In this document: one piece after another, positions 1 through 9,956 of the stretch | How the letters are laid out: each line of letters opens with the position of its first letter | Position numbering within the stretch: position 1 is the stretch's first letter | Assembly: GCA_021819725.1 (NCBI GenBank) | Contig: JAKAQR010000007.1 | Span: 1-64,000, forward strand | DNA length: 64,000 nucleotides | Reading direction: 5' to 3' | Origin: Actinomycetes bacterium | GTDB lineage: Bacteria > Actinomycetota > Acidimicrobiia > Acidimicrobiales > Acidimicrobiaceae | Program-made: the position numbers and the translations under genes | Notes under the pieces: generated by a model | Seen by the model: only the letters and a program-made list of their open reading frames with translations | Told to the model about the DNA's origin: nothing | The model's database searches: none

Positions 1-2
1 TA

Positions 3-368
3 ACGGTAGTCGTCGTTGATCGCTTCTTCCCTTCATCGCAGATCCACCATGACTGCTCTGGCAGACTCATGGGTGCAAAGCTCGCCAAGAGACTGACCTG
101 TGAGACCTGTGACGTTGAGGTGGATCGAGATGCCAATGCTGGGCTCAATATCCGTGACTGGTCGGTTACCAGTCCTGGCCTAGTCGAGGCCAGTGCCCTG
201 TTCGTTCCCAGGCCCTTATCGGGTACAGGCGGCAGTTCAGATGATGGGTTGACTTATCACCTGGAGAGAGGATGTAAGACCAGTAGCAATGCTGGCCGTA
301 CTCGGAGAGGCAAGAACGACTCTTGGACAAGTGAGCATGAGAACCTTGTAAAGGGTGCGTCATTATGA
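3..368 (+). CDS. tnpB: TnpB (IS200/IS605 OrfB) C-terminal fragment, cut by window edge
   Basis: The frame is open from the first bases of the window, so the 5' part lies outside. The visible 121 residues carry the end of a RuvC-like nuclease and its zinc ribbon, with a TCETC pair followed by DRDANAGLNI, the last catalytic Asp block of TnpB proteins. The first zinc pair, normally CxxC, reads HHDC here, so one Cys is apparently replaced by His. A Gly/Ser-rich tail follows, as is common in actinobacterial copies. TnpB is an RNA-guided nuclease of transposons whose guide RNA usually overlaps the 3' end of the gene. No TnpA is visible. Whether the copy is intact cannot be judged from this window. 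Confidence 0.8.
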   Translation, partial: TVVVVDRFFPSSQIHHDCSGRLMGAKLAKRLTCETCDVEVDRDANAGLNIRDWSVTSPGLVEASALFVPRPLSGTGGSSDDGLTYHLERGCKTSSNAGRTRRGKNDSWTSEHENLVKGASL

Positions 369-468
369 GTGGACTCACCATTGATCACTCAGATGCAACG
401 GTTGTGGAAAAGTAGTAATGTTGCCATTGTGAGGTTATGTTTCGTAGAGAGGTGACGATATAACCGCT

Positions 469-1224
469 ATGTATCCGAAACAGGAACAGTGTCAGACGAC
501 TACAGAGCGCGCCGCTTTCTGGGAAGTCCTGGAACGGACGGCGGCGCTCGCAGAGTCGGAGCAGGGGGTCAAGCTTCCAGAGTTGGTCGACCTGGTTCCT
601 GATCTGTCCTCCACTGGTCCGGGTGATACGCGGGTGGTCGAGAGCGACTCACAGCTTCCCCGGGAAGTCTATGAACATATTCGCGGCTTACTTGGGGATG
701 TTGAGGCTACCGAAGTAGCGGTAGTGGCTCGTGGGGCAGAGGACGTTGCAGAGAAGGATCTGGTCGCTGGCGAGGTGGCTGAGGCCAAGGATGGCGGAGT
801 CGCCGCCTCCTCGAGTGTCGAGAGCCAGATGGAGCAGGACCCAGTCCAACAGCAGCCAGTTCAACAGGGTCAGGTCCACCAGGCACAGGCTGAGCAACCC
901 GAACAACATCAAGGAGCTGCGGTGACCGACCCGACCCATGCTGGCGCAGGTCCCACGGGTTCATCGTTTGAGGCGGTGGAACCCGTTGCCACGCGAGCAG
1001 GCCCTGGGGGTCTAAGTCCAATGTATGAGTTCGGTGCTCATGCCGCGGTGATACCTGGGACCGAGGAGTTCATGAGCTCATTGGCCCGCAAAAACAGAGC
1101 CTTTGAACATACGGGCGAGATCGATACTGATCTGGATCGAGCGGCGGACAAGCTTGGTTGGAACAGAGCTGATGACGACATCGTCGCAAAGAGAAAGATC
1201 TTTAAGAAGAAGAAACGGTCCTAG
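469..1224 (+). CDS. Hypothetical protein with Gln/Glu-rich middle and basic C-terminus
   Basis: I do not recognise this 251-residue protein. Residues 1-115 are acidic and may be partly helical. About residues 120-150 are low complexity, rich in Gln, Val and Glu. The C-terminal 65 residues look better conserved in composition (FGAHAAVIPGTEEFM, then a helical stretch) and end in a run of Lys and Arg. No signal peptide or membrane segment is visible. A GAGGTGA box lies about 13 nt before the ATG. It stands alone between the transposon remnant and the converging small gene at 1283-1537. The basic tail could contact nucleic acid or ribosomes, but this is only a guess. Confidence 0.6.
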   Translation: MYPKQEQCQTTTERAAFWEVLERTAALAESEQGVKLPELVDLVPDLSSTGPGDTRVVESDSQLPREVYEHIRGLLGDVEATEVAVVARGAEDVAEKDLVAGEVAEAKDGGVAASSSVESQMEQDPVQQQPVQQGQVHQAQAEQPEQHQGAAVTDPTHAGAGPTGSSFEAVEPVATRAGPGGLSPMYEFGAHAAVIPGTEEFMSSLARKNRAFEHTGEIDTDLDRAADKLGWNRADDDIVAKRKIFKKKKRS

Positions 1225-1282
1225 ACCGAGCCGGTCGTGATGGTACAGCGTTTGGCCAACATCGTATCCTGCGCTTCGGGTT

Positions 1283-1537
1283 CTACTCTTCGTCGATGTC
1301 CCAGGTGACGTAGATCCCTTCGCGTTCTGCATCACGCATCACACGCTCGCGATTCCGTCGGAACTGCGGATCGTGGGGGGGTAGCATCATGAGCCGAGCG
1401 CTGACCCGTTGGGTGAACTCGTCGACGACCGTGCGATCACCGGAGAGCCAGCGCACCTCCCAGTGTGGTGCAACCGGTCCCAGGTAGGCGATTCTGACCC
1501 TGGCGCGAATTTCAACTGGCTGTTCCGTCTCACTCAT
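1283..1537 (-). CDS. Small conserved-looking hypothetical protein
   Basis: The protein has 84 residues when started at the ATG complementary to 1535-1537. An upstream GTG start at 1600 would add 21 residues of low-complexity basic sequence. The body reads as one small alpha/beta domain with a Trp-rich strand (HWEVRWLSGD), a conserved-looking VDEFTQRV helix, an Arg-rich helix and an acidic end (TWDIDEE). I do not recognise the family. It is divergent from whiB, and the 1596-1613 inverted repeat lies between the two starts. No membrane segment is present, so the product should be cytoplasmic. Confidence 0.5.
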   Translation of the reverse strand: MSETEQPVEIRARVRIAYLGPVAPHWEVRWLSGDRTVVDEFTQRVSARLMMLPPHDPQFRRNRERVMRDAEREGIYVTWDIDEE

Positions 1538-1595
1538 CTCTAGCAGCCTACCCTGTTGTCGACCCCATGCATGGCGTTGTGGTTTCGCACGAGCT

Positions 1596-1613
1596 GTCAT
1601 CCAAAAGGATGAC
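1596..1613. promoter_or_regulatory. Perfect 7-bp inverted repeat in the whiB upstream region
   Basis: GTCATCC, AAAA, GGATGAC forms a perfect 7-bp inverted repeat with a four-base centre. It lies about 80 bp before the whiB start and just before the start of the divergent small gene. It could be an operator for either gene or a small hairpin. No T-run follows, so a terminator is unlikely. Confidence 0.35.
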
Positions 1614-1693
1614 GTAGTGGAGCGCTGGCTGGCAAATGTTACTCTACGGTAATATTGTTGTTGTCAATGGATTACTCAAAGGGGGAGGGAACC

Positions 1694-1957
1694 TTGGCAA
1701 CTGACGAAGCTGATGAGATCGTTTGGGTGAGCGAGCCGTGGATGGCGGCCGGAGCCTGCAGGGGGTTGGACCCTGCGATCTTTTTCCCGTCTGATGGGTC
1801 AGGAGTGATTGGTGCACGCAAGATCTGCGTGACGTGTGCTGTGATCGACGACTGTCTTGCATATGCCCTGAAGTATCGCATTGAGCATGGGGTATGGGGA
1901 GGATCGTCGGAACGCGAGCGTAAGCGGTTGCAGCGTTCGCAGCTTATCCGGCGGTAG
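1694..1957 (+). CDS. WhiB-family iron-sulfur regulator
   Basis: This is a WhiB-like actinobacterial transcription regulator carrying a [4Fe-4S] cluster. Counting from the TTG at 1694, the four cluster cysteines are C22, C45, C48 and C54, in the usual C-x(n)-CxxC-x5-C order. They are followed by the GVWGG turn and a basic ERERKRLQR tail for DNA binding. I chose TTG 1694 because GGGGGAGGGA sits 3 nt upstream. ATG 1667 and TTG 1655 are in frame but have no ribosome-binding site. The 87-residue product is normal for the family. It is monocistronic. Which Wbl subgroup it belongs to cannot be settled from sequence alone. Confidence 0.88.
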   Translation: MATDEADEIVWVSEPWMAAGACRGLDPAIFFPSDGSGVIGARKICVTCAVIDDCLAYALKYRIEHGVWGGSSERERKRLQRSQLIRR

Positions 1958-2034
1958 TCCATTGTGGAGAGAGCTCGCGGTTTGCGGATCGGTGTGTCTC
2001 CGCCTGGCCCTCCAAGCAGAAGGGACCGTTTCCT

Positions 2035-2886
2035 GTGGCGGCGTTTTCGCCCGCGACCCTTCTTCAACAAGCGGCTAACATCGTTTGGGTGCTCGAATGT
2101 GTCGTGAATGTATCCCAAGGCCGTGACCAGGGCGTGATCGACGAGCTTGCGTCGAGTGGTGGCCGGTCGTTGCTCGACGTGCACACAGACGCGGACTATG
2201 ACCGCTCGGTGCTCACGTTGGCAGGGCCGGATCTCCTCGTCGATCTGGCTCGCCTTGCCCGACGCACACTCGAACTCATCGATTTTCGTGGTTACCGAGG
2301 GGTCCATCCTGCGCTCGGAGCCTTGGATGTAGTGCCTTTTGTGCCCCTTGGCGAGACAACCCGCGAGACCGCGCTGTATCGTCGCGACCAATTTGGAGCG
2401 TGGTTGGCGGAGGAGTTTGGCCTGCCAGTCTTCATCTACGGTGAGGAGGCCTCGCTTCCCGAGGTTCGTAGGGGTGCCTTCACGACGGTATCGCCGACCT
2501 ATGGCGGCCGTTGGCCCGACCCGATCATGGGGGCGACGTGTGTGGGGGCTCGGGGTCTCCTTGTGGCCCTGAACGTCAATCTAGGTTGTTCCTTGGAACG
2601 CGCCCGCTATGTTGCGCGCACCCTGCGATCCACGAACCTTCGGACGCTCGCACTGCTCGCTGGTGATCGGGTGCAAGTCTCGATGAACCTGATCGATCCG
2701 CTTGTCGTGACCCCTCTGATGGCGATAGCCAAGGTGGCCGCGATGGAGCCGGTGCGCTCCGTGGAGCTGGTCGGTCTCCTCCCCGAGGCCATTGTGCTGG
2801 GCCACGAGCCTGAATACGAGGCGCTTGGAATCGAACCAACGGCGACGATCGAGAATCGGCTAGGTCGACAGATTACGCATCCCTGA
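2035..2886 (+). CDS. Glutamate formiminotransferase family protein
   Basis: The N-terminal segment ECVVNVSQGRD and the following LLDVHTDADYDRSVLTL are hallmarks of the formiminotransferase fold (FTCD N-domain). This fold passes a formimino group between formiminoglutamate and tetrahydrofolate. The length, 283 residues, suits a single transferase domain without the cyclodeaminase half. The GTG start has AGAAGGGA about 8 nt upstream. No histidine degradation genes are adjacent, so the true substrate is uncertain. Its 3' end overlaps the converging TetR gene by 27 bp, which implies antisense overlap of the two transcripts. Confidence 0.82.
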   Translation: MAAFSPATLLQQAANIVWVLECVVNVSQGRDQGVIDELASSGGRSLLDVHTDADYDRSVLTLAGPDLLVDLARLARRTLELIDFRGYRGVHPALGALDVVPFVPLGETTRETALYRRDQFGAWLAEEFGLPVFIYGEEASLPEVRRGAFTTVSPTYGGRWPDPIMGATCVGARGLLVALNVNLGCSLERARYVARTLRSTNLRTLALLAGDRVQVSMNLIDPLVVTPLMAIAKVAAMEPVRSVELVGLLPEAIVLGHEPEYEALGIEPTATIENRLGRQITHP

Positions 2887-3480
2887 CCAAAGTAGTTCGG
2901 TGGTCTGCGCTGCCCGCTTTGCTGCAAGACGAGCACGGAAGCGCTCGCTCTCATGGTGATCGATATCGAGCAGGTAGGAGCGTGCAGCTCCCTGCGCCAA
3001 TCCGATGAGTGCAAACGAGACGAAAGCACGGTAGGTGTCATCCTCGACGCCGCTGACCCTACTGGCAACCAGTTCGGCGATGGTCAGTTGTATCTCATCG
3101 ATCACGCGTTGAAACTCAACATCTTGTTGACCTCGACCGTCGAAGATGAGACGGTAGGCCAGCCGATGGTGCTGTACAAATTGAAAGAACGCATCAACGC
3201 CAGCCCGCAAGCGTTCGTGTGGTGGTTCCACGGTCGCGGTCGCGGTCGCAATCGCGGAGGTGAGCCGATCTCCGACCTCCTTGAGAAGCGTAAGGTAGAG
3301 ACTTCGTTTCGAGTGGAAGTGGCGATAGATGATTGGTTTGGTTACCGACGCACCGGCGGCGATTTCGTCCATGGAGGCGGCATCGAAACCGTGAATGGCA
3401 AACTGCTCGATGGCCGCCGTGATGATGACCTCGCGGCGATCGGCTGCCGAGAGCCTTGATGAACGAGTTGACGATGGCAT
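2860..3480 (-). CDS. TetR/AcrR-family transcriptional regulator
   Basis: The 206-residue protein has a TetR helix-turn-helix at about residues 15-62. The recognition region is SVTKPIIYRHFHSKRSLY, followed by an all-helical ligand-binding domain. It is divergently transcribed from the crotonase-family gene at 3528 with only 47 bp between them, so that gene is the most likely target, and autoregulation is also likely. An Ala/Thr repeat (ATATAT) around residues 77-84 comes from a GGTCGC triplication in the DNA. The effector is unknown; an acyl-CoA is a reasonable guess from the neighbour. Confidence 0.88.
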   Translation of the reverse strand: MPSSTRSSRLSAADRREVIITAAIEQFAIHGFDAASMDEIAAGASVTKPIIYRHFHSKRSLYLTLLKEVGDRLTSAIATATATVEPPHERLRAGVDAFFQFVQHHRLAYRLIFDGRGQQDVEFQRVIDEIQLTIAELVASRVSGVEDDTYRAFVSFALIGLAQGAARSYLLDIDHHESERFRARLAAKRAAQTTELLWSGMRNLST

Positions 3481-3512
3481 GACAGATTTGGTCTCCGAAG
3501 AAGGTAGAGGGC

Positions 3513-3518
3513 TAGCAT
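3513..3518 (+). promoter_or_regulatory. Predicted -10 element TAGCAT, leaderless start
   Basis: TAGCAT lies 9 nt before the ATG at 3528, with TTGGTC 19 nt further upstream as a possible -35. No ribosome-binding site precedes the ATG. Transcription would start at or next to the ATG. Confidence 0.45.
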
Positions 3519-3527
3519 CTACGATAT

Positions 3528-5290
<1,763 letters not shown>

Positions 5291-5299
5291 GGTGAGCGT

Positions 5300-5968
5300 G
5301 TGACGGATTCGTCGACGGGTCGTTTGGTTGCTCGCCTCCGAGAGGTGACCGTGTTGCTTGATAGGTTCCCTGCTCTTGTGCGTTGTGACTTCGATGCCTA
5401 TGAGGGCGAAGTGGTTTTCGTACAGGGGCCGAATGGATCCGGCAAGACGACGCTGTTACGCTTACTCGGCGGGTTAGTCGAGGCGATGAGTGGTTCAGTC
5501 TTTGTTTTTGGCCGTGATCCCAAGACGGAGGCTCGTGCAATTCGGCGCGAAGTGAGCTACCTCGCTCATGCCTATCAGATGTATGAGGAGCTCTCCGGAC
5601 GCGAAAATCTGGAGTTCTTTGCGATCGCTGCGGGATGCGATCTCGAGGGCGCGATGGAGTGGGCACGCCGTCTTGGGCTCGTCACGCGGGATCTCAACGC
5701 ACGATTCCGGGTACTGTCGGCTGGACAGCGCAAGAAGATCTCCGCCGCGATCGCCCTATCGCGTCGTACGGAACTCCTCCTCATCGATGAGCCGCATGCG
5801 CTCCTCGATCAGGCCACCAAGGCGACCCTCGACCAGGGCTTGACTGCGTTGGCGCAGGAGGGAAAGACGATCATTGTGGCCTCGCACGAGCTCGACCGCA
5901 TCTCTCGTCTAGCCACACGAACGTATCGGATGTCCAACGGCACAGCCACGCTTGTCGCAGGTGCCTGA
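5300..5968 (+). CDS. ccmA: Heme exporter ABC ATPase CcmA
   Basis: This is the ATPase of the CcmAB(C)D system that releases holo-CcmE during System I cytochrome c maturation. Walker A GPNGSGKTT is at 43-51, the ABC signature is LSAGQRKK, and Walker B is LLLIDEP. The single 222-residue nucleotide-binding domain matches CcmA size. The GTG start lies 9 bp after gmd. Its stop overlaps the ccmB start (TGATG). It opens an operon whose genes all overlap by 1-4 bp, implying coupled translation. It is cytoplasmic, attached to CcmB. Confidence 0.93.
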   Translation: MTDSSTGRLVARLREVTVLLDRFPALVRCDFDAYEGEVVFVQGPNGSGKTTLLRLLGGLVEAMSGSVFVFGRDPKTEARAIRREVSYLAHAYQMYEELSGRENLEFFAIAAGCDLEGAMEWARRLGLVTRDLNARFRVLSAGQRKKISAAIALSRRTELLLIDEPHALLDQATKATLDQGLTALAQEGKTIIVASHELDRISRLATRTYRMSNGTATLVAGA

Positions 5969-6627
5969 TGTGGCGGACAGCATATGCGATGGCGAAGAAG
6001 GACCTTCGATTGGAGTGGCGAGCACGAATATTGCTCAATCAAGTCCTGCCGTTCGTCTTTGTCGTGATCGTCCTCTTCGCCTTCGGTTTTGACGCCAAGG
6101 TCGAGATTCTCACCCAGGTGACACCTGGCTTGTTCTGGGTCACGACCTTTTTTGCGTTGGAGTTGGCGGTGACACGCGCCATGGGGATTGAGGGCGAGAA
6201 TCAGGCACAGGTTGGACTCGTGATGATGGGTGTCAATCCGCGGGGAATCTTCCTCGGTAAGGTCGCTGCTATTGTCCTTGAGATCTTGCTGCTCGAAGTC
6301 GTCTTGAGCGCCGGTATCGCAGTGTTGTTCAATGCTCCGCTCCACGAGGTGGGATTACTCGCTGGTAGCGCCTTTCTCGCCGACATCGGCGTCGCAACGG
6401 TGGGGATCGTATTGGCGGGTGTGACTGAGGGGCTTGGTGGGAGCCTGTTGCCGTTGCTTCTCTTCCCGGTGGTCTCGCCGGTGTTGTTGTCTGCGACCAA
6501 GGTGTGGCAATATGGGTTAGACCAGTCGCCAGCCAAGGCGCTTCCTTGGAGTGAGCTGTTAATCGGGTTTTCACTTATTTATTTGGTTCTTGGCATTATG
6601 GTCTATGGTGTCGTTTTGGAGGGTTGA
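5968..6627 (+). CDS. ccmB: Heme exporter permease CcmB
   Basis: This is an integral membrane protein of 219 residues with about six hydrophobic segments, beginning LLNQVLPFVFVVIVLF after a charged start (AKKDLRLEWRAR) typical of CcmB. With CcmA it forms the ABC module that works with CcmC and CcmD to load and release heme-CcmE. The start overlaps the ccmA stop by one base and the end overlaps ccmC by four (ATGA). Hydrophobic repeats, position between ccmA and ccmC, and length support the call. Confidence 0.9.
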   Translation: MWRTAYAMAKKDLRLEWRARILLNQVLPFVFVVIVLFAFGFDAKVEILTQVTPGLFWVTTFFALELAVTRAMGIEGENQAQVGLVMMGVNPRGIFLGKVAAIVLEILLLEVVLSAGIAVLFNAPLHEVGLLAGSAFLADIGVATVGIVLAGVTEGLGGSLLPLLLFPVVSPVLLSATKVWQYGLDQSPAKALPWSELLIGFSLIYLVLGIMVYGVVLEG

Positions 6628-7355
6628 TGAGTACGAATGCAAAGTTGAAGCGGGGCATTGGTATTGTCGCGCTGGTCATGATCGCATTGACGTTTTGGCT
6701 GGGGTTGTACGTCACTCCGCCAGCAGAGGTGATGGGCAATCTGGTCAGGATGCTCTACATCCATCCTCCGATGGCATGGATCGCCTACCTCGCTTACGGG
6801 ATTACGACGGCGGCGAGCTTGCTGTACCTGTGGAAGCGAACGCGGCGCCGAGAGTGGGATCTGATCGCCGCCGCCTCCGCGGAGGCGGGTGTCTTCTTTA
6901 CGGGTCTGACCATCCTCACCGGATCCATTTGGGGACGTCCAGCGTGGGGTGTGTGGTGGACCTGGGACGCACTGTTGACCTCTACCGCTGTTCTGTTCCT
7001 GCTTTACCTCGGTTACCTTGCGCTCAGACAGGTCCCAATGTCCGAGACGAAGCGGGGAGTGCGCTCGGCTATTGCAGCGCTCGTGGCCTTCATCGACGTA
7101 CCGATCGTGCACGAGTCGGTCTATTGGTGGAAGACACTCCATCAGACCCCTTCGGTCTTGAACCCGAGTATGAACGTTGAGGTACATGGTTCGATGGCGT
7201 GGACGCTACTGCTCGGCTTTCTCGCCTTCACGCTTGCCTATGTGTGGATGGTGTGGACGCGTTTTGAGACAGCGAAGCGTCAAGCGCAACTTGCTGACCT
7301 TGAGGTGGAACAGGCTATTCGTGAACGCCTCGCTGTCGAGGAGGTAAGGATATGA
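6624..7355 (+). CDS. ccmC: Heme-handling protein CcmC
   Basis: CcmC attaches heme to the chaperone CcmE outside the membrane. The 243-residue protein has six hydrophobic segments and the heme-handling WWD motif, here WGVWWTWDALLT at about residues 109-120, flanked by periplasm-facing histidines (YIHPPMAW and VHESVYWW) that would ligate heme. The C-terminus is a charged helix. It overlaps both neighbours by four bases. Confidence 0.94.
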   Translation: MMSTNAKLKRGIGIVALVMIALTFWLGLYVTPPAEVMGNLVRMLYIHPPMAWIAYLAYGITTAASLLYLWKRTRRREWDLIAAASAEAGVFFTGLTILTGSIWGRPAWGVWWTWDALLTSTAVLFLLYLGYLALRQVPMSETKRGVRSAIAALVAFIDVPIVHESVYWWKTLHQTPSVLNPSMNVEVHGSMAWTLLLGFLAFTLAYVWMVWTRFETAKRQAQLADLEVEQAIRERLAVEEVRI

Positions 7356-7510
7356 ACCCCTATGTTGAGGCTGGCTACGCTGCTGTGACCTGTTCGCTTG
7401 GTGGTTACGCCCTATATCTCGGAATGCAGTCCCGTCAGGTAAGGCTTCGGTTAGCGCAGCTCAAAGCCAGTGAGTTGCACGCGAGTCCACCGTTGGAGGA
7501 TGTCGAATGA
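7352..7510 (+). CDS. ccmD: Small membrane protein CcmD
   Basis: A 52-residue frame fills the gap between ccmC and ccmE, overlapping each by four bases (ATGA at both ends). It has a single N-terminal hydrophobic segment (about residues 7-25), then a basic, Gln/Arg-rich stretch (QSRQVRLRLAQLK). This is the topology of CcmD, which holds CcmE with CcmABC and aids heme release. Sequence identity in CcmD is always low, so position and topology carry the call. Confidence 0.82.
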   Translation: MNPYVEAGYAAVTCSLGGYALYLGMQSRQVRLRLAQLKASELHASPPLEDVE

Positions 7511-7983
7511 CCTTAGCGGATGAGGACTTTTCCCAGTGGAAGACGGTTGAGGGTCCAGGACGATCCCGAGCCAAGCTGATCCGATCGTTGGTGGTGTTGG
7601 CTGTGATTCTGGTGGCGTTGGGTTTTGTACTCTTCAAGGGTGCCACCAACTCTCTCGAGTATTTTCTGACGGTACAACAGGCGAATGCTGCGCGGGCCAA
7701 ACTTGGCGATCAAAGTTTTCGCATGGAGGGTGTCGTCGTGCCAGGCTCAGTCGATCCAACTCCTGCCGGGGTGGATTTTACGATTCGCTACAATCACGCA
7801 GAGGATCGAGTAACGGAGATTGGTAATCCACCGGAGCTCTTTCAACCCAGTATCCCCGTGGTCATCCAGGGTCATTTTCAGGGAAACGTCTTTGTCTCAA
7901 GCCTGATCGAAGTCAAGCACAGTTCGAACTACGTGGCGGAACATCCGACCCGCATCAAGGACGCAGGGGGGACGCAGGGCTGA
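7507..7983 (+). CDS. ccmE: Heme chaperone CcmE
   Basis: CcmE binds heme covalently at the outer face of the membrane and hands it to CcmF. The protein has an N-terminal membrane anchor at about residues 26-43, a beta-barrel OB domain, and the heme-attachment motif HxxxY with His138 and Tyr142 (HSSNY). The histidine form is present rather than the CxxxY variant known from some other lineages. It is 158 residues long, in the family range. Its stop overlaps the ccmF start. Confidence 0.93.
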   Translation: MTLADEDFSQWKTVEGPGRSRAKLIRSLVVLAVILVALGFVLFKGATNSLEYFLTVQQANAARAKLGDQSFRMEGVVVPGSVDPTPAGVDFTIRYNHAEDRVTEIGNPPELFQPSIPVVIQGHFQGNVFVSSLIEVKHSSNYVAEHPTRIKDAGGTQG

Positions 7984-9956
7984 TGTTTGATGCAGCGCTC
8001 GGGTCCGCAGGGCTCGTCCTCGCCTTCCTTTTTGGCCTGATCGGAACCCTCACCTCCTTCTACGGTGCTTACCGACGAAATGACCGTCTGATGTCGGGTT
8101 CCCGGACGCTGTTGCTGGTCGGTTTCTTTGGGACAATCGTCTCCACCATCGCCATGGAACAGGCACTCATTACCCATGACTTCTCGCTCGCCTATGTGGT
8201 CGCGAACAACTCGAAGGAGACGCCGCTGCTGTTCTCGATCACTGGCATGTGGTCGGCGCTGCAAGGATCCTTGCTGTTGTGGGCGATCGTGCAGGGGCTC
8301 TACATTGCGCTCCTTACCTTCGCGATGCGCCATGAAACCGATCGACGAACCGGGTCCGTTGCCCTTGGTATCCTCGGGGTGATCTTCACCTATTTCTCAG
8401 GGGTCCTATTGTTTGCGGCGAGCCCCTTCTTGACGACCGTTGGAGCGATTCCCGCTGATGGACGCGGACCGAACCCGCTGCTCCAGGACTATCCGCTTGT
8501 CGCGATCCATCCTCCGATGCTCTACATGGGCTTCGTTGGCATGAGTGTTCCCTTTGCGCTGTTGTCGGCGGCGCTCATCACTGGCCGTCTCAACAACGAT
8601 TGGATCCTTCGTGTTCGTAACTGGTCGCTCATTACCTGGGTCTTCTTGACAATCGGGATCGTCTTAGGGGCGTGGTGGTCGTATCAGGTGCTCGGCTGGG
8701 GAGGCTATTGGGCTTGGGATCCAGTCGAGAACTCGGCGCTGCTGCCCTGGCTGTGTGGTCTGGCCTTCATCCACTCCGTCCTTATCGATCGTCGACGTAA
8801 ACGGATGGGTATTGCAAGCTATGCGTTGGTGGCGGCCGCTTTTGCCCTCACTATCCTCGGCACCTACTTCACCAGATCCGGTGTGCTCCAATCGGTTCAT
8901 GCGTTTTCGGACTCAAGCCTGGGCACCGTGCTGATCCTCTTCTTTGTGGTCATTGTCGTCTTTGAGATTGGGCTTTCGATTTTTGCCGCCGATCGACTGA
9001 TGGGTCAGCCGCGGTTTCCACTGCTTTCGCGTCCCGGTTCATTGCTGATCAACAACGCCATCTTTGGACTGTTGACGCTGATTATCTTGGCTGGCACGGT
9101 CTATCCACTCTTTGCTCACTATTTTCAGCATCAGACGGTTGACGTGGGTGCACCCTTCTTTAATGCCTTTGTGATACCCCTTTGCCTTGCGCTGCTCGCG
9201 GTGATGGCGATTGGTCCGTGGCTCAACTGGCGCAAGACTCCACCAGAGTTGCTGGGACAGCGGCTCTTCCTGCCCGGTGTGGCCGCAGTGGCCGTTCTCG
9301 CTATCTCTGCCTTCGCTGGCGTTACCGCCTTAGCGACGCTCGGAGCCTACGCGTTGGCTACCTTTGTGATCGTGTCGTCGGTGGTGATTATCTATGGGAA
9401 TCTCTCCCGTGCGTCGGGTCGTCGGATTTCAGCGATCGTATCGCGTTCTTCGGCGGGGATGTTGTCCCATATCGGGTTAGCGATCATCGCTATCGGCATG
9501 GCCTCAGCGACGACCTTTGGTCATCAGGGTTCCGTGAAGATGGTCCCGGGTCAGACCGTCCATGTCTATGGTCAAACGCTGACCTATGAGGGAGTTGAGA
9601 CGGTCGTTACCCCTGCCAAGACCTCCTTTGAGGCCAATGTGATCGTCAACGGTGGCAAAACCTATCACCCGGCGATTACGCAGTTTGGAACCTACTCCAG
9701 TGCGGTGGGGACACCAGCGGTGAACGTAGGACTCACGCGAGATGTCTACCTCACGATCGATGCAGCGCCCACGACCGACAAGGGCCCGATCACCTTAGGT
9801 ATCGTCGTTCAGCCGTTGATCTTCTGGCTCTGGGCCGGCGCTGGGGTGATGGTGCTCGGTGGCTTGCTCAGCGTCGTTGGCATTCGGGAGCAGAACCGGA
9901 GACGCCAACAGGTGACGTCGTCTTCTGACGAGCACCCGGTGGAGGTCACGGTGTGA
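7983..9956 (+). CDS. ccmF: Cytochrome c heme lyase subunit CcmF
   Basis: CcmF is the large heme lyase component that joins heme to apocytochrome c CxxCH motifs. The 657 residues contain many hydrophobic segments and the WWD domain GGYWAWDPVENSALLPW at about 239-255, with conserved histidines in flanking loops (AIHPPMLYMG, AFIHSVL). A soluble beta-rich loop near 510-600 precedes the last membrane segment. Overlaps with ccmE (1 bp) and the following thioredoxin-like gene (4 bp) indicate one transcript. Confidence 0.95.
   Translation: MFDAALGSAGLVLAFLFGLIGTLTSFYGAYRRNDRLMSGSRTLLLVGFFGTIVSTIAMEQALITHDFSLAYVVANNSKETPLLFSITGMWSALQGSLLLWAIVQGLYIALLTFAMRHETDRRTGSVALGILGVIFTYFSGVLLFAASPFLTTVGAIPADGRGPNPLLQDYPLVAIHPPMLYMGFVGMSVPFALLSAALITGRLNNDWILRVRNWSLITWVFLTIGIVLGAWWSYQVLGWGGYWAWDPVENSALLPWLCGLAFIHSVLIDRRRKRMGIASYALVAAAFALTILGTYFTRSGVLQSVHAFSDSSLGTVLILFFVVIVVFEIGLSIFAADRLMGQPRFPLLSRPGSLLINNAIFGLLTLIILAGTVYPLFAHYFQHQTVDVGAPFFNAFVIPLCLALLAVMAIGPWLNWRKTPPELLGQRLFLPGVAAVAVLAISAFAGVTALATLGAYALATFVIVSSVVIIYGNLSRASGRRISAIVSRSSAGMLSHIGLAIIAIGMASATTFGHQGSVKMVPGQTVHVYGQTLTYEGVETVVTPAKTSFEANVIVNGGKTYHPAITQFGTYSSAVGTPAVNVGLTRDVYLTIDAAPTTDKGPITLGIVVQPLIFWLWAGAGVMVLGGLLSVVGIREQNRRRQQVTSSSDEHPVEVTV

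Noticed and set aside
1672..2391. A 239-codon frame on the minus strand
   Set aside because: It runs antisense through whiB and the formiminotransferase gene, both of which have clear family motifs. Its composition is Arg/Ser/His-rich and it has no motif.
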